NCBI GenBank assembly: GCA_963735115.1
Contig: CAVTJR010000002.1
Location: 558,001 to 622,000 of the forward strand
DNA length: 64,000 nucleotides
Source of the DNA: JAKACA01 sp963735115
GTDB lineage: Bacteria > Actinomycetota > Acidimicrobiia > Acidimicrobiales > Bog-793
Direction: 5' to 3'
Part shown: one piece after another, positions 41,106-49,847 of the stretch
Layout of the letters: each line of letters opens with the position of its first letter
How positions within the stretch are numbered: position 1 is the stretch's first letter
Position numbers and translations under genes: made by a program
The notes under the pieces: model-generated
Databases searched by the model: none
Told to the model about the DNA's origin: nothing
What the model saw: the letters and a program-made list of their open reading frames with translations, nothing else

Positions 41106-42185
41106 ATGACACCTCCCAGCGACGAGGAAACCGCCCTCCGGCGAGCCTGCACACGCTTTCTCGTCGGTCACGGCGACCGCCCGACCGCCGAGCTGCTCGC
41201 CGAGATCGACCCGGACATCGAGATGGACCGATACGGCGCCGGCGGTGTCGTGGCCGAGCTCGAGGCGGAGGTGGCCGGCGTGCTCGACAAGCCGGCGGCC
41301 GTGTTCCTCCCGACGGGCGTCATGGCGCAGCAGGCGACGCTGCGGGTGCACGCCGAACGGCGCGGGCGCTGGAGCTTCGTGGGCCATCCGGCTTGCCACC
41401 TCGACTGGAGGGAGGGGCGTGGCTATCAGCGACTGCACGGGCTGACGTTTCGCCAAGCAGGCGAGCTCCGTCACCCGCTCACGCTGGAGGATCTCAACGA
41501 GGTCGCCGAGGCGCCGGCAGCCTTGCTCCTCGAGCTGCCGCAACGGGATCTCGGCGGCTGGCTGCCCGACTGGGACGACCTGCAGGCTCAGATCGCCTGG
41601 GCCCGAGACCGGGGCGCGGCGGTCCATCTCGACGGTGCCCGCCTCTGGGAGGCGGCCGCCGGCTACGAGCGGCCGCCGGCGGAGGTGGCGGCTCTCTTCG
41701 ACACCGTCTACGTCTCGTTCTACAAGGGGCTCGGATCGGTCGGCGGCTGTTGCGTGGCCGGGCCGGCCGATGCCGTCGCCGAGGTGCGCGAGTGGAGGAC
41801 CCGGCACGGCGGCACCGTCTTCGGCCTGTGGCCGTACGCGGCATCGTGCCTCACCTCCCTGCGGCGGCGCCTCCCCCGCATGGCCGAGTACCGGAGCCAC
41901 GCCCTCGCCATCGCCGACGGGCTGCGGGGCCTGGTGGGGGTGGAGGTGGTGCCGGACCCGCCTCACACGTCGCATCTCCATCTCCACCTGCATCGCTCTG
42001 AGGACGAGCTGCGCGCCGCCGCCATGCGCCTGGCACACGACGAGAAAATCTGGACCTTCACACGCTGGTTCCCCTGCGACACGCCGAGCGTGCAGCGCAT
42101 CGAGTGCCCGGTCGGGGAGGCGACGCTCGGTTTCTCGGCAGCGGAAGTCCGCCAGATCCTGCAGTACCTCGTCACCGACGCTTAG
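41106..42185 (+). CDS. Threonine aldolase/β-eliminating lyase-family PLP enzyme
   Basis: A 359-residue fold-type I PLP enzyme. FLPTGVMAQQATLRVHAERRG and LLELPQRDLGGWLPDWDDL are typical of the β-eliminating lyase family. VHLDGARLWEAA holds the Asp that contacts the PLP ring, and SFYKGLGSVGGCCVAG the Schiff-base lysine. It probably splits a β-hydroxy amino acid such as threonine, but the N-terminal region is longer than in common threonine aldolases. Its last 14 bp overlap the convergent mug gene. Confidence 0.8.
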   Translation: MTPPSDEETALRRACTRFLVGHGDRPTAELLAEIDPDIEMDRYGAGGVVAELEAEVAGVLDKPAAVFLPTGVMAQQATLRVHAERRGRWSFVGHPACHLDWREGRGYQRLHGLTFRQAGELRHPLTLEDLNEVAEAPAALLLELPQRDLGGWLPDWDDLQAQIAWARDRGAAVHLDGARLWEAAAGYERPPAEVAALFDTVYVSFYKGLGSVGGCCVAGPADAVAEVREWRTRHGGTVFGLWPYAASCLTSLRRRLPRMAEYRSHALAIADGLRGLVGVEVVPDPPHTSHLHLHLHRSEDELRAAAMRLAHDEKIWTFTRWFPCDTPSVQRIECPVGEATLGFSAAEVRQILQYLVTDA

Positions 42186-42735
42186 CTGAGCCGACCGCCT
42201 GACGCAGCTCCGCGAAGGCGGCCACGAGGTCGTCGAATTGGTAGTGGGCCTGCAGCCCGCTCGGGTTGGGGAGCAGCCACACCCTTGCACCGGCGATCGC
42301 CCCGCTTTGTTCGCCGACGACGGCCCGCGGCCGGCCGTAGGCGGTGCGGAAGGCGCCCATGCCGACGAAGGCGACGAAACGAGGCTGCCAGCGCCCGACC
42401 GTGCGGGCGAGCCGCCGCCCACCTCGTCGGAGCTCCTCAGTGGTCAGCTCGGCCGCCGTGGCGCTCGAGCGGGCCACGAGGTTGGTCACACCGAGGCCGA
42501 GCTCGAGGAGGCGGCCGTCGTCCTCGGGTGCGATCACCTCGGGGGAGAAACCCGCCGCCTGCAACACCTTCCAGAACCGGTTGCCCGGGCGGGCGAAGTG
42601 ATGACCGACGGCTGCCGACCACAGACCGGGGTTGATGCCGCAGAAGACGACGTCGAGGCCCGGGCCGATGACATCGGGCACGCGCCTCCCGGCGGCGGCC
42701 TCGAGGTCACGGCGGGTCGGCCGCGGTTGCTCCAC
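42172..42735 (-). CDS. mug: G/U mismatch-specific DNA glycosylase
   Basis: A 187-residue uracil-DNA glycosylase-fold protein. LDVVFCGINPGLWSAAVGHHFARPGNRFW is the family 2 motif, with the GINPG active loop. LLPNPSGLQAHYQFDDLVAAF is the second motif with NPSG. It removes uracil or thymine opposite guanine. The GTG at 42735 gives a normal length; an ATG at 42774 is also in frame, but its codon would overlap the start codon of the divergent gene. Confidence 0.88.
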   Translation of the reverse strand: MEQPRPTRRDLEAAAGRRVPDVIGPGLDVVFCGINPGLWSAAVGHHFARPGNRFWKVLQAAGFSPEVIAPEDDGRLLELGLGVTNLVARSSATAAELTTEELRRGGRRLARTVGRWQPRFVAFVGMGAFRTAYGRPRAVVGEQSGAIAGARVWLLPNPSGLQAHYQFDDLVAAFAELRQAVGSAKRR

Positions 42736-42772
42736 ATCGCCAGGCTGCCACGACTCGCCTATGGTCGGCGCC

Positions 42773-43966
42773 ATGCCCTGCGACACGATGGTGACGGTCA
42801 CGGGCGACGGCGTGCTCTTCGCCAAGAACAGCGATCGAGACGCCAACGAGGCACAGCTGCTCGAGTGGGTGCCGGCCGCCCGCCACGAGCCCGGAAAGCG
42901 GCTCCACTGCACTTGGATCGACATCGCCCAGGCGGCTGCCACCAACTCGGTGCTCCTCTCGCGTCCATGGTGGATGTGGGGCGCCGAGATGGGGGCGAAC
43001 GAGCACGGTGTCGTCATCGGCAACGAGGCGGTCTTCACGAACCAGCCGGACGAAGGGCCAGGGCTGCTCGGCATGGACCTCCTGCGGCTGGGCCTCGAGC
43101 GAGCGAGCGACGCCTCCGGTGCGGCCGACGTCATCGTCGAGCTGCTCGAGCGCCACGGGCAGGGGGGCGCCTGCAGCTACGAGCGGCCGGGTTTCACGTA
43201 CCACAACAGCTTCCTCATCGCCGATCCGAACGGCGCCATCGTGCTCGAGACGGCCGGCCGCCATTGGGCCACCGAGGTGGTCCCATCCGGGGCGCGAAGC
43301 ATCTCGAACGGCCTCACGATCGCCTCCTTCGCCGAGTCCTACTCCGACCGGCTGCGAGAGCGGGTGACCGCCTGCCGCCTCCGCCGCGCCCGCACGGAGG
43401 CGGCCGCCGCCCGGGCGGACGGCCCTGCGGCCCTCATGGCGGCCCTGCGGGACCACGGCGAAGGCGGTGCCCCGCGCTGGTCCCTTGCCAACGGCACCCT
43501 CAGCGCGCCGTGCGTGCACGCCGGCGGACTGCTCGCCTCCAGCCAGACGACGGCTTCCTTCGTGTCCGATCTGAGGGCCCGGCGGATGCACTGGGCGACG
43601 GCGACGGCGGCGCCTTGCACCTCGATCTTCAAGCCCGTGCAGGTGGAGACGCCGGTCGAGCTCGGGCCGGAGCCGACGAACCGTTTCGATCCGGCCACGC
43701 TGTGGTGGCGTCATGAGCGGCTGCACCGGACGACGCTGATCGACCTTGCCGGTCTGCTCCCCCGCTACCGGCACGCCCGCGACCGCATGGAGGCCGCTTG
43801 GATACTCGACCCGCCGTCGTCGGCCGACGCCTTTGCCGTGGCCGGCCGGCTCGAAGACGATTGGTTGACCGACCTCGAGGGAGCCACGGCCGACCGCCGT
43901 CCGTCCTGGGTACAGCGATCGTGGCGGGCCCTCGACGCCACAGCGGGAAGGAGCGTGGTGGCATGA
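42773..43966 (+). CDS. C69-family peptidase, secernin-like
   Basis: A 397-residue Ntn-hydrolase homologue. It begins MPCDTMVTV, with the nucleophilic Cys at position 3 after a two-residue leader, as in secernins. GVLFAKNSDRDANEAQLLEW is the conserved second element. The MGANEHGVVIGNEAVFTN segment and the YHNSFLIADPNGAIVLETAG strand complete the core. No signal peptide is visible, so it acts in the cytoplasm. It overlaps the amine oxidase gene by 4 bp (ATGA), so the two products may act on related nitrogen compounds. Confidence 0.85.
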   Translation: MPCDTMVTVTGDGVLFAKNSDRDANEAQLLEWVPAARHEPGKRLHCTWIDIAQAAATNSVLLSRPWWMWGAEMGANEHGVVIGNEAVFTNQPDEGPGLLGMDLLRLGLERASDASGAADVIVELLERHGQGGACSYERPGFTYHNSFLIADPNGAIVLETAGRHWATEVVPSGARSISNGLTIASFAESYSDRLRERVTACRLRRARTEAAAARADGPAALMAALRDHGEGGAPRWSLANGTLSAPCVHAGGLLASSQTTASFVSDLRARRMHWATATAAPCTSIFKPVQVETPVELGPEPTNRFDPATLWWRHERLHRTTLIDLAGLLPRYRHARDRMEAAWILDPPSSADAFAVAGRLEDDWLTDLEGATADRRPSWVQRSWRALDATAGRSVVA

Positions 43967-45321
43967 CGGCGTCGCCAGTCGTCATCGTCGGCGCCGGGCT
44001 GGCAGGGCTCGCCGCCGCCCGCCGCCTGGTGGTCGCCGGTGCTGAGGTCACGGTCCTGGAGGCGCGCTCGCGCGTGGGCGGGCGCACCGAGGGCGGGCAG
44101 ACAGCCGATGGCACGCCGGTGGAGCTCGGCGGGCAGTGGATCGGCCCCACGCAGAACCGCATGTACGCCCTCACGAAAGAGCTCGGGCTCGAGACCTTCC
44201 CCACCTACAACGAGGGCGAGCACGTCGTCGTCCTTTCTGGCAACAAGAGTCGGATGGGCTCGCGCCGTGGCGCCGTTCCGAAGTTCAGCCCCTTCGTCCT
44301 CGCGGACCTGTTCCAGGGGCTCACGCGCTTCACGCGCCTCGCCAGCCGGATCCCGCTCGACGAGCCCTGGTCGGCGCCGCGGGCAGCCCAGCTCGACGGC
44401 GAGACCTTCGACACCTGGATCCGCCGCAACCTGCGCACAGCCATCGGGCGTGCCTACTTCCGCATCGTCGCCGAGGCCGTCTTCTCGGCCGAGAGCACGG
44501 ACTTCTCCGCCCTGCACGCCCTCTTCTACGCACATTCGGGCACCGATCTCGAGGGTCTCATCTCCGTCGACCGGGGAGCGCAGCAGGACCGCATCGTCGG
44601 GGGCTCCATCCGCATCAGCGAAGCCATGGCGGAGGCGCTGGGCGAGCGGATCCGCCTCGACTCGCCCGTGCGGCGCATCGAGCAGGACGACAAAGGCGCA
44701 CGCGTCATGACACGCAAGGGCGATGTCGTCGAGGGCGACCGGGTGATCGTCACGCTGCCGCCCACCCTGGCGGGCCGCCTCGAGTACGCGCCCGCCCTGC
44801 CGGGCTGGAGGGACCAGCTCACCCAGCGCCTGCCGGCCGGCTCGGTCATCAAACTGTACGCCGTCTACGACGAGCCCTTCTGGCGGCGGGAGGGGCTGAC
44901 GGGGCAGGCGGCCTCCGACGCCGGTCCCGTCAAGATCACCTTCGACAACTCGCCCCCCGCAGGCCGTCCCGGCATACTCCTCGGCTTCATGGAGGCCAAC
45001 GACGGGCGGGAATGGGCGCGGCGGTCGCCCGCCGAGCGCCAAGAGGCCGCCGTCGCCTGCTTCGAGGGCTACTTCGGACCGAAGGCACGCCAGCTGAGCG
45101 AATACATCGAACGCGACTGGATGGCGGAGGAGTTCAGCCGGGGCTGTTACGGAGCCCACTTCACGCCCGGCGTCTGGACGGCGTTCGGACGGGCTCTTCG
45201 CGAGCACGTCGGCCGCATCCACTTCGCGGGCGCGGAGCACTCGGCCGTGTGGAACGGCTACATGGAGGGTGCCGTCCGCTCGGGCGAGGCGGTCGCCGAC
45301 GACGTCCTCGCCGGGCTCTGA
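43963..45321 (+). CDS. Flavin-containing amine oxidase
   Basis: A 452-residue FAD enzyme of the monoamine oxidase family. The FAD motif is VVIVGAGLAGLAAARRLVVAG, followed by EARSRVGGRTEGGQ. The substrate-side GGQWIGPTQNRMYALTKELG and the C-terminal IHFAGAEHSAVWNGYMEGAVRSG are both conserved. It oxidises primary or secondary amines with release of H2O2. The ATG at 43963 overlaps the stop of the peptidase gene; the longer frame back to 43798 lies inside that gene. Confidence 0.88.
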   Translation: MTASPVVIVGAGLAGLAAARRLVVAGAEVTVLEARSRVGGRTEGGQTADGTPVELGGQWIGPTQNRMYALTKELGLETFPTYNEGEHVVVLSGNKSRMGSRRGAVPKFSPFVLADLFQGLTRFTRLASRIPLDEPWSAPRAAQLDGETFDTWIRRNLRTAIGRAYFRIVAEAVFSAESTDFSALHALFYAHSGTDLEGLISVDRGAQQDRIVGGSIRISEAMAEALGERIRLDSPVRRIEQDDKGARVMTRKGDVVEGDRVIVTLPPTLAGRLEYAPALPGWRDQLTQRLPAGSVIKLYAVYDEPFWRREGLTGQAASDAGPVKITFDNSPPAGRPGILLGFMEANDGREWARRSPAERQEAAVACFEGYFGPKARQLSEYIERDWMAEEFSRGCYGAHFTPGVWTAFGRALREHVGRIHFAGAEHSAVWNGYMEGAVRSGEAVADDVLAGL

Positions 45322-45444
45322 GCTCGGCGGCCGAGTGGGCGGCCTCTACGGGCGATGAGCCTGCACGCCGAGCACGTCCGGCGTGCGCGCCCTCGCCCGC
45401 AGCATCCCCGTTGAGCCGGGCCATGAGCCCTTTGAGGTTCTATC

Positions 45445-46830
45445 GTGGCTGCCGTGGCGAAGAGGGTCGCACACGGCAGGCCGGCCTCCCCCGAGATCCG
45501 CCCGGGGGCAAGACCGGCGACTCCGGCAGGCTCCCTGGACAGTCGCGACTCGCCGGAGGCGGTGACGGTCCACATGACTCGCGATCCGGTCGGCGTGATC
45601 ACGTCGGTGGAGGATTCCATCGTGGAGATGCTCGGTTGGCAGCCCGAGCAGCTGATCGGGTCACCCTCCACACGATTGATCCATCCCGAAGACCAGGCGA
45701 GTGCCGTCGCCGCCTGGATGGGGATGATCACCTCACCGGGCACCCCCTGGGCTTGGCTGGGCCGGTATCAAGCTGCCGACGGAACCTGGAGATGGGTTCA
45801 GACGATCAACCGCCTCGAGGCTGCGGACAACCCGGTCGTGTCGACCGCGATGACACGTGTGACGGTCGAAAAGGCGAGCATGGAGGAGGAGCTGCGCGCT
45901 CGCGAGCAGCTGCTGAGTCGACTGTCCGACGCGCTGCCCGTCGGTCTTTTCCAGATCGACACGACGGGCCACGTCACCTTCACGAACGATCGCCTGCACT
46001 CGATCGTCGGGCGAGCGCCTGCGGCGACCATCGAAGCCCAGCTGTCTTCGGTTGTCGGCGAGGACCGAGCAGTGCTCGAGGCCGCCCTCGCCGGCGTCCT
46101 GGCGGATCAACCAGTCGACGACATCGAGATACGGCTCCGCTTGGGGACGACGGGCGCACCGTTGGCGGCGGACGCCGAACGTGTCTGTTTGTTGAGCTTG
46201 CGAGCGCTCACCGACAGCGCCGGCGTCGTCACCGGGGCGGTCGGATGCCTCAGCGATGTGACCGACCGCGTACAACTTCGCCGCGAGCTCGAGGTGCGGG
46301 CGTCGATCGACGCCCTCACGTCATGTTTGAATCGGGCGGCTTCGCTCGAGCTCCTGGCACGGACGACCGCGGCGGCCGATTCGACTCGAGGCGGAAGCGC
46401 CCTCATCTTCATCGATCTCAACGACTTCAAGTCGGTGAACGATCGCTTCGGTCACGCCGCCGGAGACCGCTTGCTCGTCGCCACCGCCGAGCGCCTTCGT
46501 GGGGCGGTGCGGGACGGCGATGACATCGGCCGCCTGGGCGGTGACGAATTTCTCGTGATCTGTCCGCGGGTCGACAGCTCGGAGCTCGCCGTCACGATTG
46601 CCGAGCGGATCGCGGCGGTGACGACGGCGACAGTTGACGTCGGGCCCGCCACCGTCGAGCTGCGGACGAGCGTCGGCGTCGCCTGGACGACCGAGGCGCT
46701 CGATGCCGACGCCTTCATCGCCCAGGCGGACAGCGCCATGTACGAATCGAAGCGGACGGGACGCCAGGGCGTCTCGCTGTTCACCGCCTCCAGCCGTGAA
46801 CCGCGATCGCTGCCGACGCTCCCGCACTGA
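45445..46830 (+). CDS. Diguanylate cyclase with two PAS domains
   Basis: A 461-residue protein. A first PAS domain covers residues 40-145 (IVEMLGWQPEQLIGSPSTRLIHPED), a second 155-275 (ALPVGLFQIDTTGHVTFTNDRL). The GGDEF domain has SIDALTSCLNRAASLELL and an intact RLGGDEFLVI site, with RDGD as I-site five residues before. It should synthesise c-di-GMP. The first 40 residues are basic and probably disordered. A GTG is used as start. Confidence 0.87.
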   Translation: MAAVAKRVAHGRPASPEIRPGARPATPAGSLDSRDSPEAVTVHMTRDPVGVITSVEDSIVEMLGWQPEQLIGSPSTRLIHPEDQASAVAAWMGMITSPGTPWAWLGRYQAADGTWRWVQTINRLEAADNPVVSTAMTRVTVEKASMEEELRAREQLLSRLSDALPVGLFQIDTTGHVTFTNDRLHSIVGRAPAATIEAQLSSVVGEDRAVLEAALAGVLADQPVDDIEIRLRLGTTGAPLAADAERVCLLSLRALTDSAGVVTGAVGCLSDVTDRVQLRRELEVRASIDALTSCLNRAASLELLARTTAAADSTRGGSALIFIDLNDFKSVNDRFGHAAGDRLLVATAERLRGAVRDGDDIGRLGGDEFLVICPRVDSSELAVTIAERIAAVTTATVDVGPATVELRTSVGVAWTTEALDADAFIAQADSAMYESKRTGRQGVSLFTASSREPRSLPTLPH

Positions 46831-46990
46831 ACCGTCAGCCAACCCGTCGACGACGTCCCGGTCTTGGGGCTCGCCTCCAGCTGTATTCGGTGGATCGCCG
46901 GCGTCGTCGATGCCTCCGAGCAGCCCGAAATCCCCTCAAGTGTTGTCGGTGAGGCGTCGATAGCTGAGAGAACGACCCAAGGGGGCAGAT

Positions 46991-47698
46991 GTGACGGATG
47001 CTCTGACAAACAGACTCCACCGCCTCGATCCGAACAAGCGCGGAACCGCACCGGCTGGCGAGCCCGGGCGCCGGGTCGCGCTGCAGGGCCCGCGCAAGAG
47101 CACAGCCACCGCGGCGCGCTTGGCGCCCGTTGTCAGGTTCATCGGGGATGACCCGCAAGCGACCTCCGCCTGGACGAGAGGCTCTGAAGGTGAGCGCCGG
47201 CTGGCTCTCGAGCTGAAGAAGCTTCTCGGTGATCGTGCCGTCCTCCTGCACAATCGCAAGGTGCCAGGTGCCCGCGGCCGCGTCGATCACCTCGTGATCG
47301 CCGCTTCGGGCATCTGGGTGATCGATGCCGAGAGCGACCGCGGAAAGGTGCGGGGCCGCGAACTCGGCCGGGCATCGGTCAGCGACTACCGCCTCTTTGT
47401 CGGGGGGCGCGACCGCACGCGGCTCGTTGAACAGCTCGCCTATCAGGTCAGGGCTGTGAGGTCGACGCTCGGCAGCAGCGAGCTCCCTGTGCGGGCGGCG
47501 CTGTGCTTCACTGACGCCGCCTGGAGGCCCTTCGCACGGACGACCCGCCTCGGCGATGTGTGCGTCATGCGGCCGGACACCCTCACGAAGCAGATCGCCG
47601 AGCCCGGACCCCTCGACAAGCACGACGTCCTGCTCGTGGCGATCAAGCTCGGCGAGACCCTGACGCCTGCCCCGATAGGTCCTTCCTTCGTCGCCTGA
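46991..47698 (+). CDS. NERD (nuclease-related) domain protein
   Basis: A 235-residue protein. After about 60 basic residues comes the NERD core: GSEGERRLALELKKLLGDRAVLLHNRKVPG, then RGRVDHLVIAASGIWVIDAES, which carries the Glu...Asp...Glu-x-Lys-like pattern of the restriction-nuclease fold. The third position reads DAESDRGKV. The role of NERD proteins is poorly known; nuclease activity is possible. The GTG start has a G-rich site upstream. No toxin or defence partner is next to it. Confidence 0.78.
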   Translation: MTDALTNRLHRLDPNKRGTAPAGEPGRRVALQGPRKSTATAARLAPVVRFIGDDPQATSAWTRGSEGERRLALELKKLLGDRAVLLHNRKVPGARGRVDHLVIAASGIWVIDAESDRGKVRGRELGRASVSDYRLFVGGRDRTRLVEQLAYQVRAVRSTLGSSELPVRAALCFTDAAWRPFARTTRLGDVCVMRPDTLTKQIAEPGPLDKHDVLLVAIKLGETLTPAPIGPSFVA

Positions 47699-47846
47699 GT
47701 TCGTCAGCATTGCCGGCCGGCCCGGTTGAGCGGTGAGGAACTCTTCGACGCTGCGGTCGGAGCCTGACCGCCGCCGGCCACCCCGATCAGGGCAACCGAG
47801 CGGCCATCTTCGAGTCCCAGCGCAACGGCGAGCCGGTGGCAGGTGC

Positions 47847-48119
47847 TTAACGGACCTGCTCGTGGACGACCGTCTCGCGGCCCTGGGCATCGACCGACTG
47901 CTTGTCGTAGGTCGAGCGGCGGCCTGCGCTTCGCGAGGAGGCGAACAACGCCGCCGAGATCACGAGGCCGGCTGCTCCGGCGATCATGAGGACGACGCCC
48001 ACCGTGCTCAGCTTGAACCCATGCGTCGGGGCCGTCACCGCCCAGTACATGATCGCGCCCGCAGCCATCGCCATGATGCTGAAGACAATTCCCGTGCCGT
48101 AGCCGGATCCATTGTTCAT
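47847..48119 (-). CDS. DUF6458 family small membrane protein
   Basis: A 90-residue protein beginning MNNGSGYGTGIVFSIMAMAAG. Two membrane segments flank a short loop (WAVTAPTHGFKLSTVGVVLMIAG), the pattern of DUF6458, and the tail is polar. Function is unknown. The start ATG at 48119 fits the family better than a GTG at 48134. It is divergent from the HTH gene at 48208. Confidence 0.72.
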   Translation of the reverse strand: MNNGSGYGTGIVFSIMAMAAGAIMYWAVTAPTHGFKLSTVGVVLMIAGAAGLVISAALFASSRSAGRRSTYDKQSVDAQGRETVVHEQVR

Positions 48120-48157
48120 CGTTCTCACACTCACTCTCTAGTTCCGGCAACTGTACC

Positions 48158-48200
48158 CTAGTTATTTCGAACTAGCAAATCTTTGCTGGAAACTGTATAC
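48158..48200 (+). promoter_or_regulatory. Inverted repeat and -10 element before the HTH gene
   Basis: CTAGTT-ATTTCG-AACTAG (48158-48175) is a perfect dyad; another CTAGTT lies at 48138. TATACT at 48195-48200 is a good -10 hexamer only 7 bp before the ATG at 48208, so the transcript would be nearly leaderless although GGAGAC lies between. Autoregulation of the HTH protein and control of the divergent gene are inferred. Confidence 0.55.
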
Positions 48201-48207
48201 TGGAGAC

Positions 48208-48603
48208 ATGATTGACGAATGGAGTTTCCTAACCAAGCACGCTCGGGCGCTCATCTGCATCGCCCGTGACCCGGGCGTGCGCTTGCGCGACATCGCCGCC
48301 CAGCTGGGCGTCACCGAACGAAGCGCCTACGGGATCGTCAGCGACCTCACCGCCGCCGGCTATGTGGTGAAGGACAAGGAAGGCCGTCGCAATCGCTACG
48401 AGATCCAGAGGAACCTGCCGCTCAGAGACGCCATCGGGCGAGAGCGCACGATCGGTGAGGTACTGGAGATTCTCGTCGAGCCGAGTGTGCCCGTGCTTGC
48501 CCAGGGAGGCCGCCAACGCGTTTCCGTCGTTCCGAAAGACGGCAGCGTCGTCGTAAAGCGGCCCGCATCCGTGAGTTCAGCTCGAGGAGGACGCAATGAC
48601 TGA
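48208..48603 (+). CDS. Winged-helix transcriptional regulator (131 aa)
   Basis: The N-terminal 70 residues form a winged helix: FLTKHARALICIARDPGVRLRDIAAQLGVTERSAYGIVSDLTAAGYV, with the wing KDKEGRRNRYEIQR. This resembles MarR-like or IclR-like HTH proteins of actinobacteria, often encoded near stress genes. The C-terminus has no recognised ligand domain. It overlaps the LapA-domain gene by 8 bp. Confidence 0.8.
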   Translation: MIDEWSFLTKHARALICIARDPGVRLRDIAAQLGVTERSAYGIVSDLTAAGYVVKDKEGRRNRYEIQRNLPLRDAIGRERTIGEVLEILVEPSVPVLAQGGRQRVSVVPKDGSVVVKRPASVSSARGGRND

Positions 48604-49117
48604 TGACAGAGCGGCCGAGACCCAGAGCCCTTCACCGGAAAAGGAGCCCGCTTCGCCTCAAGCTGCCCCGGAGCGGGAGCTGCCGGCGGAGCCCCCCTCG
48701 CCGGTGAGAACCCCCACGCGAATCTCCGGCACGTGGTTGGGTGTCGTCGTCGGCGCCTTCGTGCTGGTTATCTTGCTCGTCTTCGTGCTTCAGAACACCA
48801 AATCGGTCAAGGTGTCCTTCTTCACCGCCAGCGGGCACCTCCCCCTCGGCGTGGCACTTCTCTTCGCCGCCGCCGGCGGCGTGATACTCGCAGCCGGAGC
48901 CGCCTCGGCGAGACTGTTGCAGATCCGCCGCCGTCTTGGTGGCGCCCGAAGTGGCAGTGACAGCCGCCGTCCGGGGGTCGGCCAGCAGCCCGCCGGTGGG
49001 CTAGCCATGCCCGCCACCGACCGTGTCGACACACCGGCGAGGAACGAACCTCAAGCTCCGAGCATTCAGGATGCAAACAACGCGGCCGGTGGGAACCCGA
49101 CCAGAGAGCAGGACTGA
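48596..49117 (+). CDS. LapA-domain membrane protein
   Basis: A 173-residue protein. A Pro/Glu-rich N-terminus leads to two membrane helices (WLGVVVGAFVLVILLVFVLQNTKSVKVSFF and LPLGVALLFAAAGGVILAAG) with the conserved QNT...V.F motif of the LapA/DUF1049 domain. The C-terminus is disordered. In E. coli LapA acts with LapB on LPS assembly, but no LPS is expected in actinobacteria, so the role here is unknown. It overlaps genes on both sides. Confidence 0.82.
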   Translation: MTDDRAAETQSPSPEKEPASPQAAPERELPAEPPSPVRTPTRISGTWLGVVVGAFVLVILLVFVLQNTKSVKVSFFTASGHLPLGVALLFAAAGGVILAAGAASARLLQIRRRLGGARSGSDSRRPGVGQQPAGGLAMPATDRVDTPARNEPQAPSIQDANNAAGGNPTREQD

Positions 49118-49704
49118 TGAGCACGACCGTTTCAATGCTGGGCAATCCGGCCGACCGCTCCACGCACGCGGTCCTGAAGTGGCTGGGCGAATCAAAGCTC
49201 ATGGCCATCGGTTGGCTCGCCGTGCGCGTTTGGCTCGGCATCATGTGGATGCAAGCGGGCTGGGCCAAGCTCTGGGGGGCGGAGAACGCGTTCTTCCTCC
49301 ACCACAACGGTGCCGGCGTAGCCGGCTTTGCTGCTCATGGCGTCCCTGCCTACACCTGGTGGGGCAGCTTCCTGCACAGCTTCGTCGTCCCGAACGCCGG
49401 CTGGATCGGCGTCCTCGTGGCCGTCGGAGAGTTCACCGTCGGGGCAGCCCTCGTGCTCGGGTTCTTCACGCGCACGGCGGCGCTCGCCAGCCTCCTCCTG
49501 CTCTTCACCTACGTCATGTCGGGCACGGCGAGCGTGTGCGCCTTCTACGCCCTCTCCGCCCTCATTGTCCTCGCAACGTGGAAGACATCGAGCTGGATCG
49601 GGGTCGACGGACTCGTGTCCTCCTACCGCCAGCGCCACCATGATCGCCGCCTCACCCAGAGTCCGGTCGTCACGGCCGTCCCGGTGGTGGCCACGGTCGC
49701 CTAG
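49117..49704 (+). CDS. DoxX-family membrane protein
   Basis: A 195-residue protein with four membrane segments. VRVWLGIMWMQAGWAKLWG is the DoxX signature, and VAVGEFTVGAALVLGFFTRTAALASLLLLFTYVMSG completes the domain. Related proteins act with thiosulfate oxidation or membrane redox complexes; no partner is adjacent. Its ATG overlaps the stop of the LapA gene. Confidence 0.82.
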   Translation: MSTTVSMLGNPADRSTHAVLKWLGESKLMAIGWLAVRVWLGIMWMQAGWAKLWGAENAFFLHHNGAGVAGFAAHGVPAYTWWGSFLHSFVVPNAGWIGVLVAVGEFTVGAALVLGFFTRTAALASLLLLFTYVMSGTASVCAFYALSALIVLATWKTSSWIGVDGLVSSYRQRHHDRRLTQSPVVTAVPVVATVA

Positions 49705-49847
49705 TGACGTCCTGTCCGCCCCGTACGCCACCCCGACGCGGTCTGCGAGAGCAGGCCGCGTCGACGCGTCCAGGCCGTCGGCGCTGCGCGGGCGCCCACG
49801 GGTCCTGGGGCGAGATCCGGCGTCGGCCAGTCGTGCGTGCGCCTCGA

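Noticed and set aside
44136..46523. 795-codon open frame on the plus strand
   Set aside because: It spans the amine oxidase and GGDEF genes in a wrong frame and has no recognisable domain.
47704..48150. 148-codon frame on the minus strand
   Set aside because: It covers the DUF6458 gene in another frame and has no motif.
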